From positions 62,001-126,000 of the forward strand of contig JAVXUO010003092.1 of NCBI GenBank assembly GCA_033065855.1: a stretch of DNA of 64,000 nucleotides, in the 5' to 3' direction. Below the pieces are notes generated by a model. The model worked only from the letters and a program-made list of their open reading frames with translations, did no database searches and was not told where the DNA came from. Positions 12,001 to 24,978 of the stretch are shown in pieces. Both the position numbers and the translations under genes were made by a program. How positions within the stretch are numbered: the first letter of the stretch is position 1; every line of letters begins with the position of its first letter. This stretch comes from Escallonia rubra (lineage: Eukaryota; Streptophyta; Magnoliopsida; Escalloniales; Escalloniaceae).

Positions 12001-14435
12001 AATATCTTGACAGCCTTCCTTGTCCATATCCTGAATTTCTTGACTGCTCTTTCTAGAAGAGATGCACCTTGCAAAGACATCTCTATCGACGACGCCCGAA
12101 TCGAATCTGTTCTGAACAGAATGTAAGCCTGAATGGATTTGCAAGGGTGCTATTTCTGGTATTTTTGAACTTGAGGATCCAAAACCATAGCCACGCCTAT
12201 ATGCCTCACGCAATGCCGGAGTTTCTAATATCTTAGAAAGAGAGCCAGAAGGCCCACAACTGAAATTCAGCTTCTTAGTTATTAACCATTTCTCCAATGC
12301 TGAAGACAAGTGAGATAAGACAATTTTATCATTTTGGATGCCCATTGTCCATGTACCAGATTTTTTTGGAGAGGGGCTTTCCTCCAACAGTTCAAAGGAA
12401 TCAACATCTTGAAAGTATGCCTTCTCCATATCGTAGTTTGGAGGTTGTTCAGATTTTCCCTACAAGAACCAAAAAAATGGATCGCGGGAGTGCACAAGTA
12501 AAACTAATTACAGGTTCACGAATATAGAAAGCAGAGAACCATCAATTGAACCGATTAAAATGTTTATTTTTGCCAAGCAAGTACAACAATTTGCTAATCA
12601 TAACTAAAGGTACTCCAGTTTTTGAGCTTTTGTTGCGATTTATAAGGAGTGGGAAGGGTTGGCAAATTGCAGAAAATGAACTGCTTTAAAGTACAGAGTC
12701 ATACTCTAGGAATAGCTGGTTTTTTTCTTTTTGGCTTAATTTGCTGAGGCCTGTAATCAACACAAGAAGCAACTGCGATACTTGCCCTCCCCCTAGTAGT
12801 TACAAGGTAAACGTGATAACCATTAGCTTATCATTTCTACTCTGAAATCATAAATGAGGAACAATAACACTAACCATCAGTGCATTTAAGGCAAAGCAAT
12901 TTCCATAACAAACCACACACCAAGATGCATTCCAAAGATGGATAGACCAGTAAACATGAAACTATCCTGATATGGCTTACAACTAATGATGCAACAAACA
13001 GGCTTGAGTATTGCTGTTATGATACTTAAAGACATGCATGTAGGGCAAATATATCAATTACAAAGATTAAACAACATTCGTCTGCTTGACCAGATTTTGA
13101 TGTCAGCAAACAGAAGCTAAGTCATTGCAAAAAGACAGGATCTAATAAAACATTAAAAAGAGGAATGCAAGGGAGAAAGGGTTCGAACAAGTACTCCTTA
13201 TTCACGCCCCTTCCTATTCCATAGGCTAAAGTGAGTGGCAGAAGCTTTAAGAAATGCCATAGCCTGAATGTGATATCTGAAAAGGACATTCCGAAATCTT
13301 ACAACCGTCGTATAGGAGCGAGTTGGTGCTCACAGTAAAAGCACCAAATATATTCTCCACGAGCCCGTAGAGCCGGAAGGAAGAGCATCAACCCCACTGG
13401 CTACTCTCAACAAAAATAAAAAGAAAATGAAAAGGAGAATGACGAGAAATAAATAAAAGGAACAAATGCTTGACCGGAATCAAAATCGGTGTCACGTTAT
13501 GAATTCCCATTTCTCAATACAAACTTCAGTTACCAGTCTCACAAATGACTACTCCAATAAATTTCCAAAACTCAAACAGCCAATTCAACCCCCCAAATTA
13601 TTCACTTCCACGCCAATGATCCCTTAAAAGGTTTCATCATTCTTACTTTCACGGGTACGTATATATACATCTCCTTAAACCCTAGGCCTGTTCCTCTTTC
13701 AGGTAGTTAGACCCCGAGGGCTTCCTTTTTGGCTGGCTGGGCAGTAATTTAAGTGATGAAATGCAAGTAGAGTTCATGTCAACACCACAAAGCAAAAGTA
13801 ACGAAGGAAAAAGCAAAGAAATATAATCCTAAGGCTAGACATTTTAATTCCATAACTTCTTTCTTTTATTCATGTATCTATCAAAAGGGTTTCTTGTTAT
13901 GAGCTTAACCTAACAAAAACACATAAAACATGATTAATCAATAAAAGAAAAGCCACTCACAGACATTGGAATACCCATCACCAAAAAAAAAAAAAAGGAA
14001 AGCTAGGGCAAAAGGAAAACCTGGTGGAAAGGGAACGGTTCCAACTGACTCGGTTTGCGGGAACCAAGCTCATCCGATTATCATTATTACAACTCGACTC
14101 GTTCCTGCAAAATCAAAATCAGTAGCAACAATTAAGCGCGCTCCCAACGAAAAAACAAGAATGAACTTTTTAAATACCAAGATACTCACGTTCGTGCATT
14201 ACTCTTGTGAGTAACTTTCGGGGCAGATTTGCGCCTGTAAACAACGGCGATTTTCGGCTCTTGAGGTTGATCGTAACGACCTTCTTCTTCTTCTTCTTCC
14301 GCAATTATCGCCGACCACAAATCATCCACTGCACTTCCACCTGAAATCACACATACCTAAAGATTTGTACAAATGTCAAACGGGGCGTACAGGTTTAGGG
14401 CAATTATCCTTCTTTTTACCTGCACGAGAACCCAT
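6066..14435 (-). CDS. HASPIN: Serine/threonine-protein kinase haspin homologue
   Basis: Exons (minus strand): 14420-14435, 14190-14340, 14021-14104, 12705-12792, 11861-12459, 10813-10936, 10384-10493, 10018-10123, 9491-9583, 9350-9411, 9142-9272, 8978-9048, 8849-8901, 8205-8271, 6066-6215. All phases agree; 634 aa. Haspin phosphorylates histone H3 Thr3 in mitosis and helps place Aurora/CPC at centromeres. The N-terminal half holds an acidic run (AEEEEEEG), the plant-haspin segment GRASIAVASCVDYRPQQ and ELLEESPSPKKSGTWTMG. The kinase domain shows the glycine loop GEGTYGEAF (322-330), Lys338 (VCKIVP), VNGEVQK, the catalytic loop HRDLHWGN (Asp475) and IDFTLSR (513-519). The last motif has DFT where ordinary kinases have DFG, a known haspin trait. 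FPKTNVLW and the C-terminal KDERELRSLKKRLN follow. Length is close to other plant haspins. The micro-exon 1 (16 nt) rests on phase and homologous reading only. A GA/CT-rich run at 14497-14523 lies upstream of the start. Confidence 0.93.
6216..8204 (-). other. Haspin intron 14 (about 2 kb), repeat-bearing
   Basis: The longest intron of the haspin gene. It contains the hAT-like element at 6725-7306. Beyond it, 7307-8200 has repeat-like, comparatively GC-rich sequence with open frames on both strands (7340-7624 minus, 7698-8210 plus). These have no recognisable domain and I do not call them genes. The intron boundaries are set by the SF|GTAAGTC donor at 8204 and the TGGCAG|GATCG acceptor before 6215. 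Confidence 0.7.
6725..7306. mobile_element. Non-autonomous hAT-like transposon remnant in haspin intron 14
   Basis: The left end reads TAGGGCTGCAACTT and the right end, reverse-complemented, reads CAAGGGTGCAACTT: imperfect terminal inverted repeats of the hAT style. The flanking bases (CATGGATG on the left, GCATAAAG or CATAAAGG on the right) are at best a decayed 8-bp target duplication. The inside is a CCGCCA/CAGCAG-rich triplet stretch (6900-7130) with no transposase. Open frames over it are low-complexity artefacts of that stretch. Family assignment is inferred from the termini only. Confidence 0.5.
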
Positions 14436-17400
14436 GTTCCGTATAGTCGTTACTTCCATTTTCTCTTGTCAATCAAATCGCTTGTCACAGTATCGAGAGA
14501 GAAGAGAGAGAGAGAGAGAGATTTGAAACACAATTTGAATTTTAGGGCGGGGACTGGTCTGGGCTGACCGTTTTGTATTACAACTTTACATAGCTCGTAG
14601 TGGAGGCCCAACCCAAATAAAGCCCAAGTATTTTTCTTCTGGGCTGGACTTACCTTATAGTGGCCTCTTTTTACTACAATCGTCCTCTGTTGTACATTTG
14701 ATTTGACAAAGATGTTTGTCCGAGGAGGGCCGTCTATCAAACTCAAGAACGCTTCTTGTTCATTTTATCTGAAGATAATGCACTACCCGCCAAAAATTTA
14801 AAAACATGTTGCGTTATATGACTTAAGGGTCGTTCTCGTGATTGGCAACTGGCAAGGAATGAGATGATTCATAGACGTGTCTGTCGTCGGCCATCGGTAA
14901 GAGTTGATAGGCTTGAAAGCTGGCAAACAGCCACTCATAATGCGACGATCACGTTAATTTTAAGAGCGACTTGTCGTGCCTATACGAGTTTCGGACACCT
15001 TCAACCCGTAAAAAAGAGGGAGAAAAAATTGTCACACACTATGTGCAATGTAAACCCTATATAAGCACTCTAGTCAACTTGTCAAGGTTTCTGTTGAAAA
15101 GAGATGTTGTCAAAGTCAGACTCTCTCTCTCTCTATTCTTAAAGAAAATTGGCATCCCTTCGATTTTTGTGTCTAAATCTGACCTCCTCTTTGGAGAAGC
15201 ATGTGTTGTTTATACAGACGTTTAGGACTGTAGAAAAGCTACATACAGAAAGTAAAACACAATCCTAGCCGTCACAAAGAGATAAGGTAAAAAAATAAAA
15301 ATAAAAACTCTTACTAAATAGAATCGACATAATTTGCAATTATAGGAGAACCAACCAGTACTAAAACCTTCACTTGCAATGCATGGAAATGATGAACCTT
15401 CCTCTAATAAAGTCATCCTCCTCATACAATTATCAAGCATCCAAAACCCAATTATTAAAAATCAAATAAGTCCCATTAATACCCCACCCTTGGTTTTAAT
15501 TATGTCTAAATCACTGCATTGAGCCACAATCACTCAGCTCAATCCTATATATTAAGATTGCAACACATGCTATATATAATGCACTGAATTTGGATAATCC
15601 GTCCATTGTAAATTAGTGATGCATGTCATTGGTTAGGGGCACATAAGCATGCACACAGATGTTGATAGTTTACAGTGAATTGGTTGTCAATGGATAGGAA
15701 CACCTTCAATGTAGTGAACTGGGACTGGGATGAGCCCTATGAATATTGTAATGGTTTGCAACTAATCCACTATGTGGTTTTTCATAATCAATCTAATGTG
15801 CCACATGACCTTAAGCTGGCTGTTCAAGTACTGAACAGTCCCATCAGTTCAAAATTTTCTTCTTTATCAACGGGAAGCTTTTATTTAAAATATAAACAGT
15901 TATGTAACTATTCATTTGTCTAGAAAATATTCAATGTAACCCTGATGACCACGTAGCGTAGCAGTGTGAAGTGGTATTACGGTTCAATGAAAGGATATGG
16001 TATTGTCATTTCAATCATTCTCATATTTGGTGTCCGCGCACGGCGCCAATAGTGACATCATTTGTGTCAACCAGATCTCTCCTCCCCCATTTTTGGTGAG
16101 TGACAAACTAATTGTGGCGACGAACCTAGTTAGTGGCATGAGATGCTACGGGGGCAAAGGCTATAAGGGGTGAGAGAATCTTATTTATTTATTTTTGCGG
16201 AGAGGATCAAGGTGTTGAGGTTCAGTCAAAACGGCCATTATCCATGGCCTTTTCCAGCAACGGACGGCCGATCACTCTCCGGATCAAATTCACAACAGGT
16301 GGAAGATGATGAATAATTTGACTATGATACCAGTTGATGCCAACGAGTTAGGCGTGGTATTTGAGGAGGCAATTTAAGTGCCTCTTTTCATTTGATCATG
16401 ATACCTCGTCACATTAATACCGTGGCTATTATAATTACGCTAAATATTTTTTCACATAATCGGAGTACACGAAATGTCAAAAGAAAACCGGGAAAAAAAT
16501 AAGAAAAACAAACAAAGTTGGAAGTCGCAATATGAAATCTAACAGTTACTTCCTCATAGTCCTTATACTAAATGTCAAGCAAACTATTGGTGCTATGTGT
16601 TGTACTCACAGCACTGGGAGTTGTACATTGTTACAGTATTAAACCAAATTGTTTTATCAGCAACAGTAATTGTTTGGCCTAGAATCAACTCTACTTTCTT
16701 TGATGGGCACATGCCATCAGGCAAGTCTTGCCGACTCTTCATTCTGGGATGGCTTTCGTTCGGAACTCTAATTTCTTTTACAGGAAATGAAGGTCCCATG
16801 TGCAAGTTTGTTAGCTCTTAATTGCCGGAAAAGGAAGAAAGAAGAACGAACCTGCCATTACGTATCAAAATCATGGTATTTTGCTAGCATTTCATTTTCT
16901 ATTCCTAGTAGCAACAGAGACTAAGAAACCTGTAATGTGGCCAACGTTGTCATCTATATCAATTTCGTCTAAGAATTGAATGTAACAATCTCGTCTATAC
17001 CAATTATTGCGCTTCTTACCGGATGCCCATCAACGGCAATGCATCCTTATTGTTTGAAAAAGAGCTCTCGTGGGATTGGTAACATTTAAATCTCTCGATG
17101 CAAATTATGGAAAAACAAAGAATGGGTATTCAGTTTAATCGTATGCTCGAGCGGAGAAAGAGTTCATCAGAATAAAAAGTAAACTCACTTCACGATTCTT
17201 GATCAATGTAAGATTTTCTTAACTGAGGCAACAACACAAAAACTTTACAAAACCGCGATGAGGCAAAATATAAATAAATTTGTCCATAAAAATGTGCTAG
17301 CTTTTTTAGGGAAATAATTCAAGAAGCTAGCGGGTCGCCCATTCCCGTTTTTCTTCTACTCCTTCTTCTTCTTTTCTTTTTTTTTTTTTTCATTTTGGGA

Positions 17401-20400
17401 GGGATTTTGTAAGCTTTTTTGCAAAAGCACAAACCGAGTTCTATTTCAACCAAAAATATCGTTAATAACATAAATGCGGGTATGAATAATGTAGGTACCA
17501 TCGTTAACAATTGTAATTGAGTTTTCTAGTTCATAACACTTTAAAAGCCCTACTCTAAATGCAAGTATGATGTAGGTAACATCGTTAAATTGAATTGCTG
17601 GAAAAGCTTTATTCTTAGCCTCACTAAAAGGACAAGGACAAGAACTTTCTGGCCGAGCGTAAGAATTAGTTATCAAAACAATCAAGTTCAGTTCTATAGT
17701 GCATACCAGCCACAAGTTAAAAACCTTAATCTCAATTTGTCTAAATGAAAGAGAAAAGAGAAGGAAATGAAGATGAAGATGAGAAATAGAAATGGAAATT
17801 TATTGATTGCATAAAATCGGTGAGCGGAATTTTTAAAATTTTGGTGAAAATTTGAAATCTAATATTTCACTAACCATGGTTATTTAAAATAAAGATGTGC
17901 TGTTGTTATCCCCATGAAATCACTTTGATGAGTTGTCAAGATGTTAAGGGTAATCTAACACCACGTATACGAGTGAAGTGTCGTTATACAACTATTGAAT
18001 ATTTTCTCTTATGATAGTGGCATAATAGTTACTCCCACTCAATAATTAGGCAACTTTCTGCCAGACGGCAGAGAGTCAAGACATTATCTGTCTCATCGCA
18101 GAAGACAAATTCCATGTGCATATTAGTTGTAGCCTTCCTTTAATTTGGTGCAGAAATCCCAAAACATAAACTCTATTACTAGGGTATCAAGAGCTACTAG
18201 AATTAGCTAGTCAATCATTTATCTTGTGGCTCAGTACACTATACTGGCAAAAATTATAAGGACAATCGGAGAATCAAAATTTTAGTTTTAATGTTTCTGG
18301 AACAAAAAATTCCAAGTCTGAAATGTACAAGTATATATATATCATGTGTGAGGGATTTTGTCAGATAAAACTGAAATTTAAGTGTTAAAAATTTGAGAGC
18401 TAAATTTGTAAAACTGAAAACTTTTAACTGAGTTCTTAGCATGAAAAAGAAATTAACATGTTTGGTGAACCAAAGAATTGTTCCACTTAACAAATATGCA
18501 TGCAACCATAATTGTACACTAATGTTCATAACCTTTTTATGACCATTCACCGATGACGATTATGACCCCGTCAGTGATGAGACACCTAGCCTCAGAATTC
18601 GAAGCTCTCTCTTTCCATAGAGATGAACCAATCAAACTTCGTCGGTCGGATTATTGTGAAGATCAAATAAATCGCATAGACCTAATGAGATAAAAGCTAA
18701 ACCACCATGTCGCCACCATCGACCGGATAGATCTGAAGACTGGACGCCTAAACTCGAGCCGCCGCCATCGACCTACCAACTTTGTCGCGGGCCAAGCTTT
18801 GTGAACTCCTCGCATAAGCCCACAAAAAAAAAAAAAAAAACAAGACCTTAAACCTACATATACATCTATACCTTGTCGGAGGCCTGCAGCCGCCCCATGC
18901 CCTGTAATGCATGGTGGGGTTGCTGCTAGGGGTTGGGAGTTAGAGAGAGGTGAGCGTGTTTTAGAGAGATGATGGTCTTTTTTCTGTCTCTTGGAGGTGT
19001 TGATTGTGTAGTTGAGATGGTTTTTGTGACGTGGTAGTCACATTATAGTTTTCTAGTCAATTTCAAATCACAAATATGTGTATATGTTGGCTATTCTTTT
19101 TGCACACATTTTATTCTTTGAAGCAAACAACATGAGCTTGCTTGATATCATTTTCATTTTGCTATTTTGCAATTTTTCTTATAAGTAACTTAGAGTTACA
19201 TTTCAATTACAAAGAATTAGTTGTGAGGGAAGATATTTTCATGAAGTAGCTACTACACCAAGACTCCCCTCCCGCGCCCCCCCCCCCCAAAAGGACTATC
19301 GTAAAGTAAACTCCCTACTTTCCAAAACCCTTGAAATTACAACCTAAATCTGCAACAACATAAGATCAGGAAATTCCACGCCCAGATGGACTCAGATAAG
19401 TATACGTAAAGTTAACACCAAGAACAAACTTGCTGGTACAATATATATATAAGATATGAAAAATATGTAAATATGATGACAGCATGCAATCGAAAATTAC
19501 TACAGACAGTCAAAAACTCTATTACTTTGAGATCAGTTTTAGCATTACTCTTTCTTTATTTTTTTTTCTAAAGAGCAATTAATTAGTTGACCGCTAAAAA
19601 GTTAAATTTTATTTGAGACAGTCTATCTTCGTTCCCTTGTATGCTATTATACAGCTCCTTGTTATTGCTAAAATTTTTAATATTGTTAGCACAATATACT
19701 TTTAGCGAGAAATAGAAAGTAAAAAAGCATACATGAGTATAAACAAAAAAAATTCGTTATTTGTTTCCATAAAACTTTACGGTTGTTGACTTCCATTTTT
19801 GTACGCCTCTTAATTAAGTCTTTGCCTGATAATGAGATCAGAACTCTATTTCTTTTATTATTAATATCATTGTCTTAATATGTTACTTAAAAGACCTTAA
19901 AATTTGTTCCTCCTAGGTCTATTTCAGTCACATGCACCACATGAAATCCAGAGGCGATCCTTTTCCACATGTAAACCAAAGGTTATATATATGTTTCCGT
20001 GGTGTACAAGCAATCACGTAGCACTGCAAAGATTAATTAATTGATGACACAATATTGTCAACAAGAATAGAGGCTTTAATTTCATGTGGGAGCACCAATA
20101 TAAACTTTGGTATTTAATGTCTTTGACAAATTGCGAATAGATTTCAAACTTCATAACCACTCCTTACACGAAAAGATCATCAAATGAAAATGACTATTTT
20201 GGTGAAAATATGATAGGAATCGAGTTCTTGCGGAAAAGGTTTACGTACATATTGTGGAGTCTCAAATGAGAAAAAGAAAAGTAGTCGTTGTTTGAAAGCG
20301 CTTTATATACGAGAGTCGAATGCTTCTGTTAAGATTGAAAAAAATTGTCGCCAGGGACATTGAATTGATTTTTAGTACTAACGTACAAATCTCTAAACAA

Positions 20401-23400
20401 ATCATGAAGATGCATGTACAAGTTATATGGAACGGAACTTCTCTGTTAGTTCCAGTGATACAATAGAAGATGTCCGCAAGACAAGCAATTATGGATTTTA
20501 TATCGAGACGGTATGAAATCTTACTTATTTCTTATGCAAAGTTAAAGAACACGTGTCTAAATTAAGTTGTATGAGGTGATACTGAAGCTCTCATTCACTT
20601 TGTTTGGCTATTATTTTTTCGTACTTTTTTTCCCTTCTTCCTTAGTTATTTTTAAAGTTTTTCTTTGTTGGTTACTCTATTTAGATTCTGTTTTCAAAAT
20701 GACAAATTTGGACTCGTTTTGACTTATAAATATATGAGAAAATGGCATTCAAACAACACTAAAGAAGTTTACATAGTTTTATTGTGCTATGTAGTTTCAA
20801 TTGTTGAACTTTATTAGTTTTGTAATTCTCAAAAAGGGATTCAAACAAGTTAACTAATATAACTAAAAAAAAATTTGCAACCTTTACATACATTTCTTTT
20901 ACTTAGTTCAGGCCACAATAATTAAGGGGATATATGGATTTGAATTTGCTCACCTATAATAACTGGTCGCAAGATTTCTAAAACCTACACGTCGATCAAT
21001 TCAAAATTTTAAAAAATGTGCGTTTTGTATTTAACCTTTTTCAAATAGTCACGTTCGACCATGTAAAAATCAAATTACCTTACAAAAGAACATCCATTCA
21101 GCTTTCATCCTTTGTTTTTAGATCAGAAGTAAAAAGTTCTTGGTCATCTTGCCACATAAAAGGCATTTTCAAAATTCACCCACATTCAACGACTTTCTCC
21201 TAGTGGTTCAACAGATGTTGTCAAAGTATCCAAAATAGATACAAGTAGACTAATGATAACCAACCCTAAACGGACTCTTAGTACCACAGTCCACAGCTTC
21301 TGTTTGTTTGAGCTGCCATTTGGACTCTTCATTCGAGCATTTTGCATGGGATATGCTACCTCCAAGCAGAACTAGCTAGCGTTAAGCTTAACGTAATTAA
21401 AGAGTTTTTGTGAGTCAAAAGACATAATTGCATTCCAAACTTGGTACTTTGCACAATACAGCAACCAAACCTCTGATCTTCTAACTCTAACTGTTCCTCG
21501 CCTTTACCTTTTCTTGAAGTTTCTCCAAACAAATTGCGTGCTTCGACATGTGTGAGGCAATACGAATGTGTCTGGCAGCTGGTGCCATGCTTAAATAGTT
21601 ATATTTCAAAGATCTGCATGATTTTTGTTGACCAAATTTAAACTATACAAACATTATAAAAAGGGCAAATTAATGTAGTCGGCTACTTTATCTATTTAGC
21701 ATGTGACCTGGTGAAGTTGGAATCCCATATTATGCCATGCGTATGTGTCGTCCAACACCCTTATTATATGTTGAAGTTTAGGGGGGTGGGGGTCTTTCTT
21801 TGCATGTTGGTCCTATGAACATAGGGCACGGGTACCTTGCAGTTGAGGGATAGATGGCTGGACCCCCTCATATTGATTCCATCTTTTTTGCTCAAATATA
21901 TATGTTCTCGGATCGAATTTTTTTTGCCTACTATCCAGATTATAGCAAGATAGCTACAACGCTCAGTATAACAAAAATTAATTATCGTTACATATTTGAG
22001 TGATTTTTATTTAATGGTCCTAAGAGTTGTCACTGAAAGTGTTAGCAGAATTATCACTACTAACTATATTCAGCAACCGTTAGTTGTAGCTATATGAGGG
22101 ATTATACCTATATTACTACAATGAGGATACCAGCAAAAACTAAACCTTTCACATATGAGGGTCTGCCTCTAGAAAAAAAGGTATAATGGAGCCAATGTTC
22201 ACCCAATTCCAAAAAAGAAAATTTCAATGTAACGGTAATTAAGCAGTTTTGTGCTAGAGATGCTGGAGCCGATGCCCCTTGTCGAGTGATGCCGTAATGG
22301 GCAAATGAATGTATCAAGGTTTATAGCACTCAAATTTAGTGGTCTTAATAACCGTAAACATACCTTTAGTATGTTACCATGCTTAAGTGATTAAGAACGG
22401 CCTAAATTTGTAGAAATTATTTCATCCACGTATCAATTATTGCAAAACGGTAAATTAATTCATCGATAGTAGACCTCTTTGGTGGCTCTTAAGGTGTGAA
22501 CAACTACAAGACGGCGTGAATCTATGAATTTTGCTACATAGTATAAAGGGTATCATGTTTTTGGTCGGCGAGTGGGTCCAAAGTTTTTTCAGTATTCGAG
22601 TTCTTGAAATATGCTTTTACAAATGGGATGTTTTGGAGGGAATAAGAATAATTTGTTGGGAAGGCTGTCATGCAGTTGCCGAGGAGTTTATCCTCGTTTC
22701 ATTGTAAAGGACAAGTACACTTCTGTGCCTTCCGTTTTGGGTGTAAATGACAACCCCTTGCCTTGGTTAAACAAACCAGTGATGAGAATCTAAGCATCAC
22801 AATGATTCATGGACCAAACAACTTAGAACTTTGGTTCACGTTGATCCAAAATTGTCTATGGATACTCTCGAAATAAGTCAATAGGCATCACAAGTTGATC
22901 CGTGACCATACGACCCGATGGGTGGTGGGTTGCTCTTACAGCCTTCCGTATGCCGATGGTCATACTGCTGAGGGGTGGGTAGTACGAGATGACCTAGAGC
23001 TAGCTTGAAATTGAAATCTGAAAAATATTATTATGGAGGTGGGAGGCCAAGGAATTGTCACGTCACTACTAAATGATGTACCCCCCCCCCCCCCCCACCC
23101 ACTGCCTATTGAAACTTTGGTTCTTGCCTGCAGGCACTCTTAGACACACATGGCATATGCAAATTTCTCATGTGCATAGGAAAACCAACTTTTGCATAGA
23201 AGTTCAAAAAAATAGGCACGTAATCTGCGAAAAAGGATAATAGTACTCAATCATGAGCCAATTTTTTTTTTGTCGAACCTCCTATACCTTGATACTAGTA
23301 GAAGAGTCATCCTACGATCTGCGGCTTAAATGAATTATACTCTATATAATATCTCCTAATTTCCAACAAAATAAATAAAAAAACAAAACAAACATTTTCA

Positions 23401-24400
23401 GATGACTACTAACCTAAAAGAAATAATGCCAACGTGTTGAATCCGGCTCCTCTCCTTTACTTCTTTTACCTAATTTCACACGGCATAGAATCATATTACT
23501 AACACGTGCAAAGATTATTCCGTTTATATAATAAAAAATCTATAAAACTTTAACTCCGTAACTCTATTGAAGTCCCTAACTACGGTTAACTACTCAACTC
23601 GGTTACTATCAACGGAACAAATTCTCAATTCTGCCTTTCTATGTAAAAGAGGTTTTGATTACAAAAGTTTTAGTTACAAATGTTAAAGCCTTTTGCAATC
23701 TGAGACGGGACCAAGTGGACAGGGCCGCTGGTCGACTACAATATACTAATAAATGGCTTACAGTATTATTCTTCCCTGGGGCTGGCACTGGCAGTAGGCA
23801 CAATTAAGCTTTGTGGTAGTCAGTCAGTTCATTTGTGATTTGACATCCAAAAGCAGCTGTTATATTCCTCACACTGATCTCAATAAATTGCTCATTAACT
23901 TTGCCTCTTATTCCTCACCATCTTTTTACTACTTTTTTTGTTTGACTAACAGAAGAATATAGTATTGTTATTCAGTTGAATTCACATGTATAAATGTTAA
24001 TTCTTTCAGTTAAGGTAATCCTGTTTGATTAACTTTCTGATAAACAGTCATATTCACAAGGAAGAAAAACCAAAGGAAAATCCCAGAGAGCTAGAGTAGC
24101 TTCCAATTCCCCCCCCCCTGCCTTCCCTTTTTAATACTGTTTGCAAGCCATTTTCTCATCACCTACCTCTGATAACTCCATCCTTCCTTCTTTCTCAAAT
24201 CCCACCACCATTCTTATGTACATCTGCTACTCCTTCATTTAAGCAACAAAAAGTTGAAAACTTTTTTTGATTGGCATTCTTGAGGCAAGAAGAAGTGGGG
24301 CAGAGAGTGGTGCTAGAAAGCTCCATCTCAGCTTAGATTTACACTCACATTTGCCTCTACAAAGAAAATCCAAATAGAAAATAAGTTCAAGATGGCTGAT
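14436..24400. other. About 10 kb intergenic region without a supported gene
   Basis: AT-rich sequence between the divergent haspin and kinase genes. Open frames longer than 60 codons exist (15675-15923, 16597-16821, 18254-18550 minus, 22611-22793), but none shows a domain, a splice context or a repeated family match that I recognise. Other contents are a CT/TTC-rich run at 17350-17390, an imperfect direct duplication at about 17471-17515 and 17557-17596, poly-C runs near 19269-19288 and 23081-23096, and the MITE at about 21935-22105. The 16024-16300 stretch is comparatively GC-rich and looks like dispersed repeat DNA, but could not be assigned. Confidence 0.5.
21935..22105 (-). mobile_element. 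MITE copy, same family as 33857-34087
   Basis: The inverted pair ATAGCTACAAC (21950-21960) and GTTGTAGCTAT (22083-22093) is exact. The core at 21998-22050 (AGTGATTTTTATTTAATGG, then GAGTTGTCACTGAAAGTGTT) matches the reverse complement of the element at 33857-34087 with few changes and one internal deletion of about 14 bases. It has no coding capacity. Outer limits are approximate because the ends have decayed. Confidence 0.6.
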
Positions 24401-24433
24401 TAGCTGGGAAATCTAAGACTGGGTTACTTTGGG

Positions 24434-24544
24434 ATGTTCTGGAATGTGGTATTACTGAGTGGGATTTTATGGGTTTGTTCGCTAAGAGATCTGGTGTTTG
24501 GTTCATTTTCTAGAGAGATGGATTCTCTGAGATCCGGGCTCTGA
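24434..24544 (+). promoter_or_regulatory. Upstream ORF in the leader of the receptor-like kinase gene
   Basis: An ATG-to-TGA frame of 36 codons plus stop (begins MFWNVVLLSG, ends MDSLRSGL) lies in the presumed 5' leader. It ends 31 bases before the leader intron donor at 24576. Its N-terminal half is hydrophobic. Other short upstream frames overlap or precede it (ATG at 24392 with only 3 codons; a 14-codon frame at about 24470). Upstream ORFs of this size often damp translation of the main frame. That role is inferred, and the transcription start was not located. Confidence 0.4.
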
Positions 24545-24575
24545 AGGCTATTCTTCTGAATCTTGTCTTAAAAAG

Positions 24576-24962
24576 GTACGAGAATGAAACATCCTGAAGG
24601 CCATTGAAAGATCATGCACTCTGTGTTGTCGATCTGTTATCTTATACATTGCCTTGCTTTCTTGCGTTTTGTTTACTGCATTTTGTGATTCACCATGCTT
24701 CATTCTTGTTCCTCCACTAATTTTCTTGGCATTTTAAGGAAATGTTGAGTTTGCTTTACTCACTCATCAGTAACTTAAAGAAACAACCAGTTGAAATGAC
24801 TAGCTTTCTATCATCAATTAATGAGAACCCATCTAGGTAGCAAGAACGATTAGAAAGAAATGAATACTATCTACATGAATGATGAAGCATCAAGCATTAG
24901 TCTTTGATTTATATCCTGTACTATCAAGCTGAATTTTCATACACCCATGTCTTGATCTGTAG
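24576..24962 (+). other. Leader intron of the receptor-like kinase gene
   Basis: Donor AAAAG|GTACGAG after 24575 and acceptor ATCTGTAG ending at 24962 frame an intron that ends 16 bases before the start codon at 24979. An intron in the 5' leader is common in this kinase family and explains why the open frame extends upstream to 24904 without being coding there. Confidence 0.65.
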
Positions 24963-24978
24963 GTACTTTGTCATTACA

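Noticed and set aside
15675-15923. 82-codon open frame in the large intergenic region
   Set aside because: No motif, no family recognised and no supporting splice or promoter context. Its length is expected by chance in 10 kb.
16024-16300. GC-richer patch beginning GTGTCCGCGCACGGCGCC
   Set aside because: It resembles dispersed plant repeat sequence, but no terminal repeats, primer site or coding remnant could be found to define an element.
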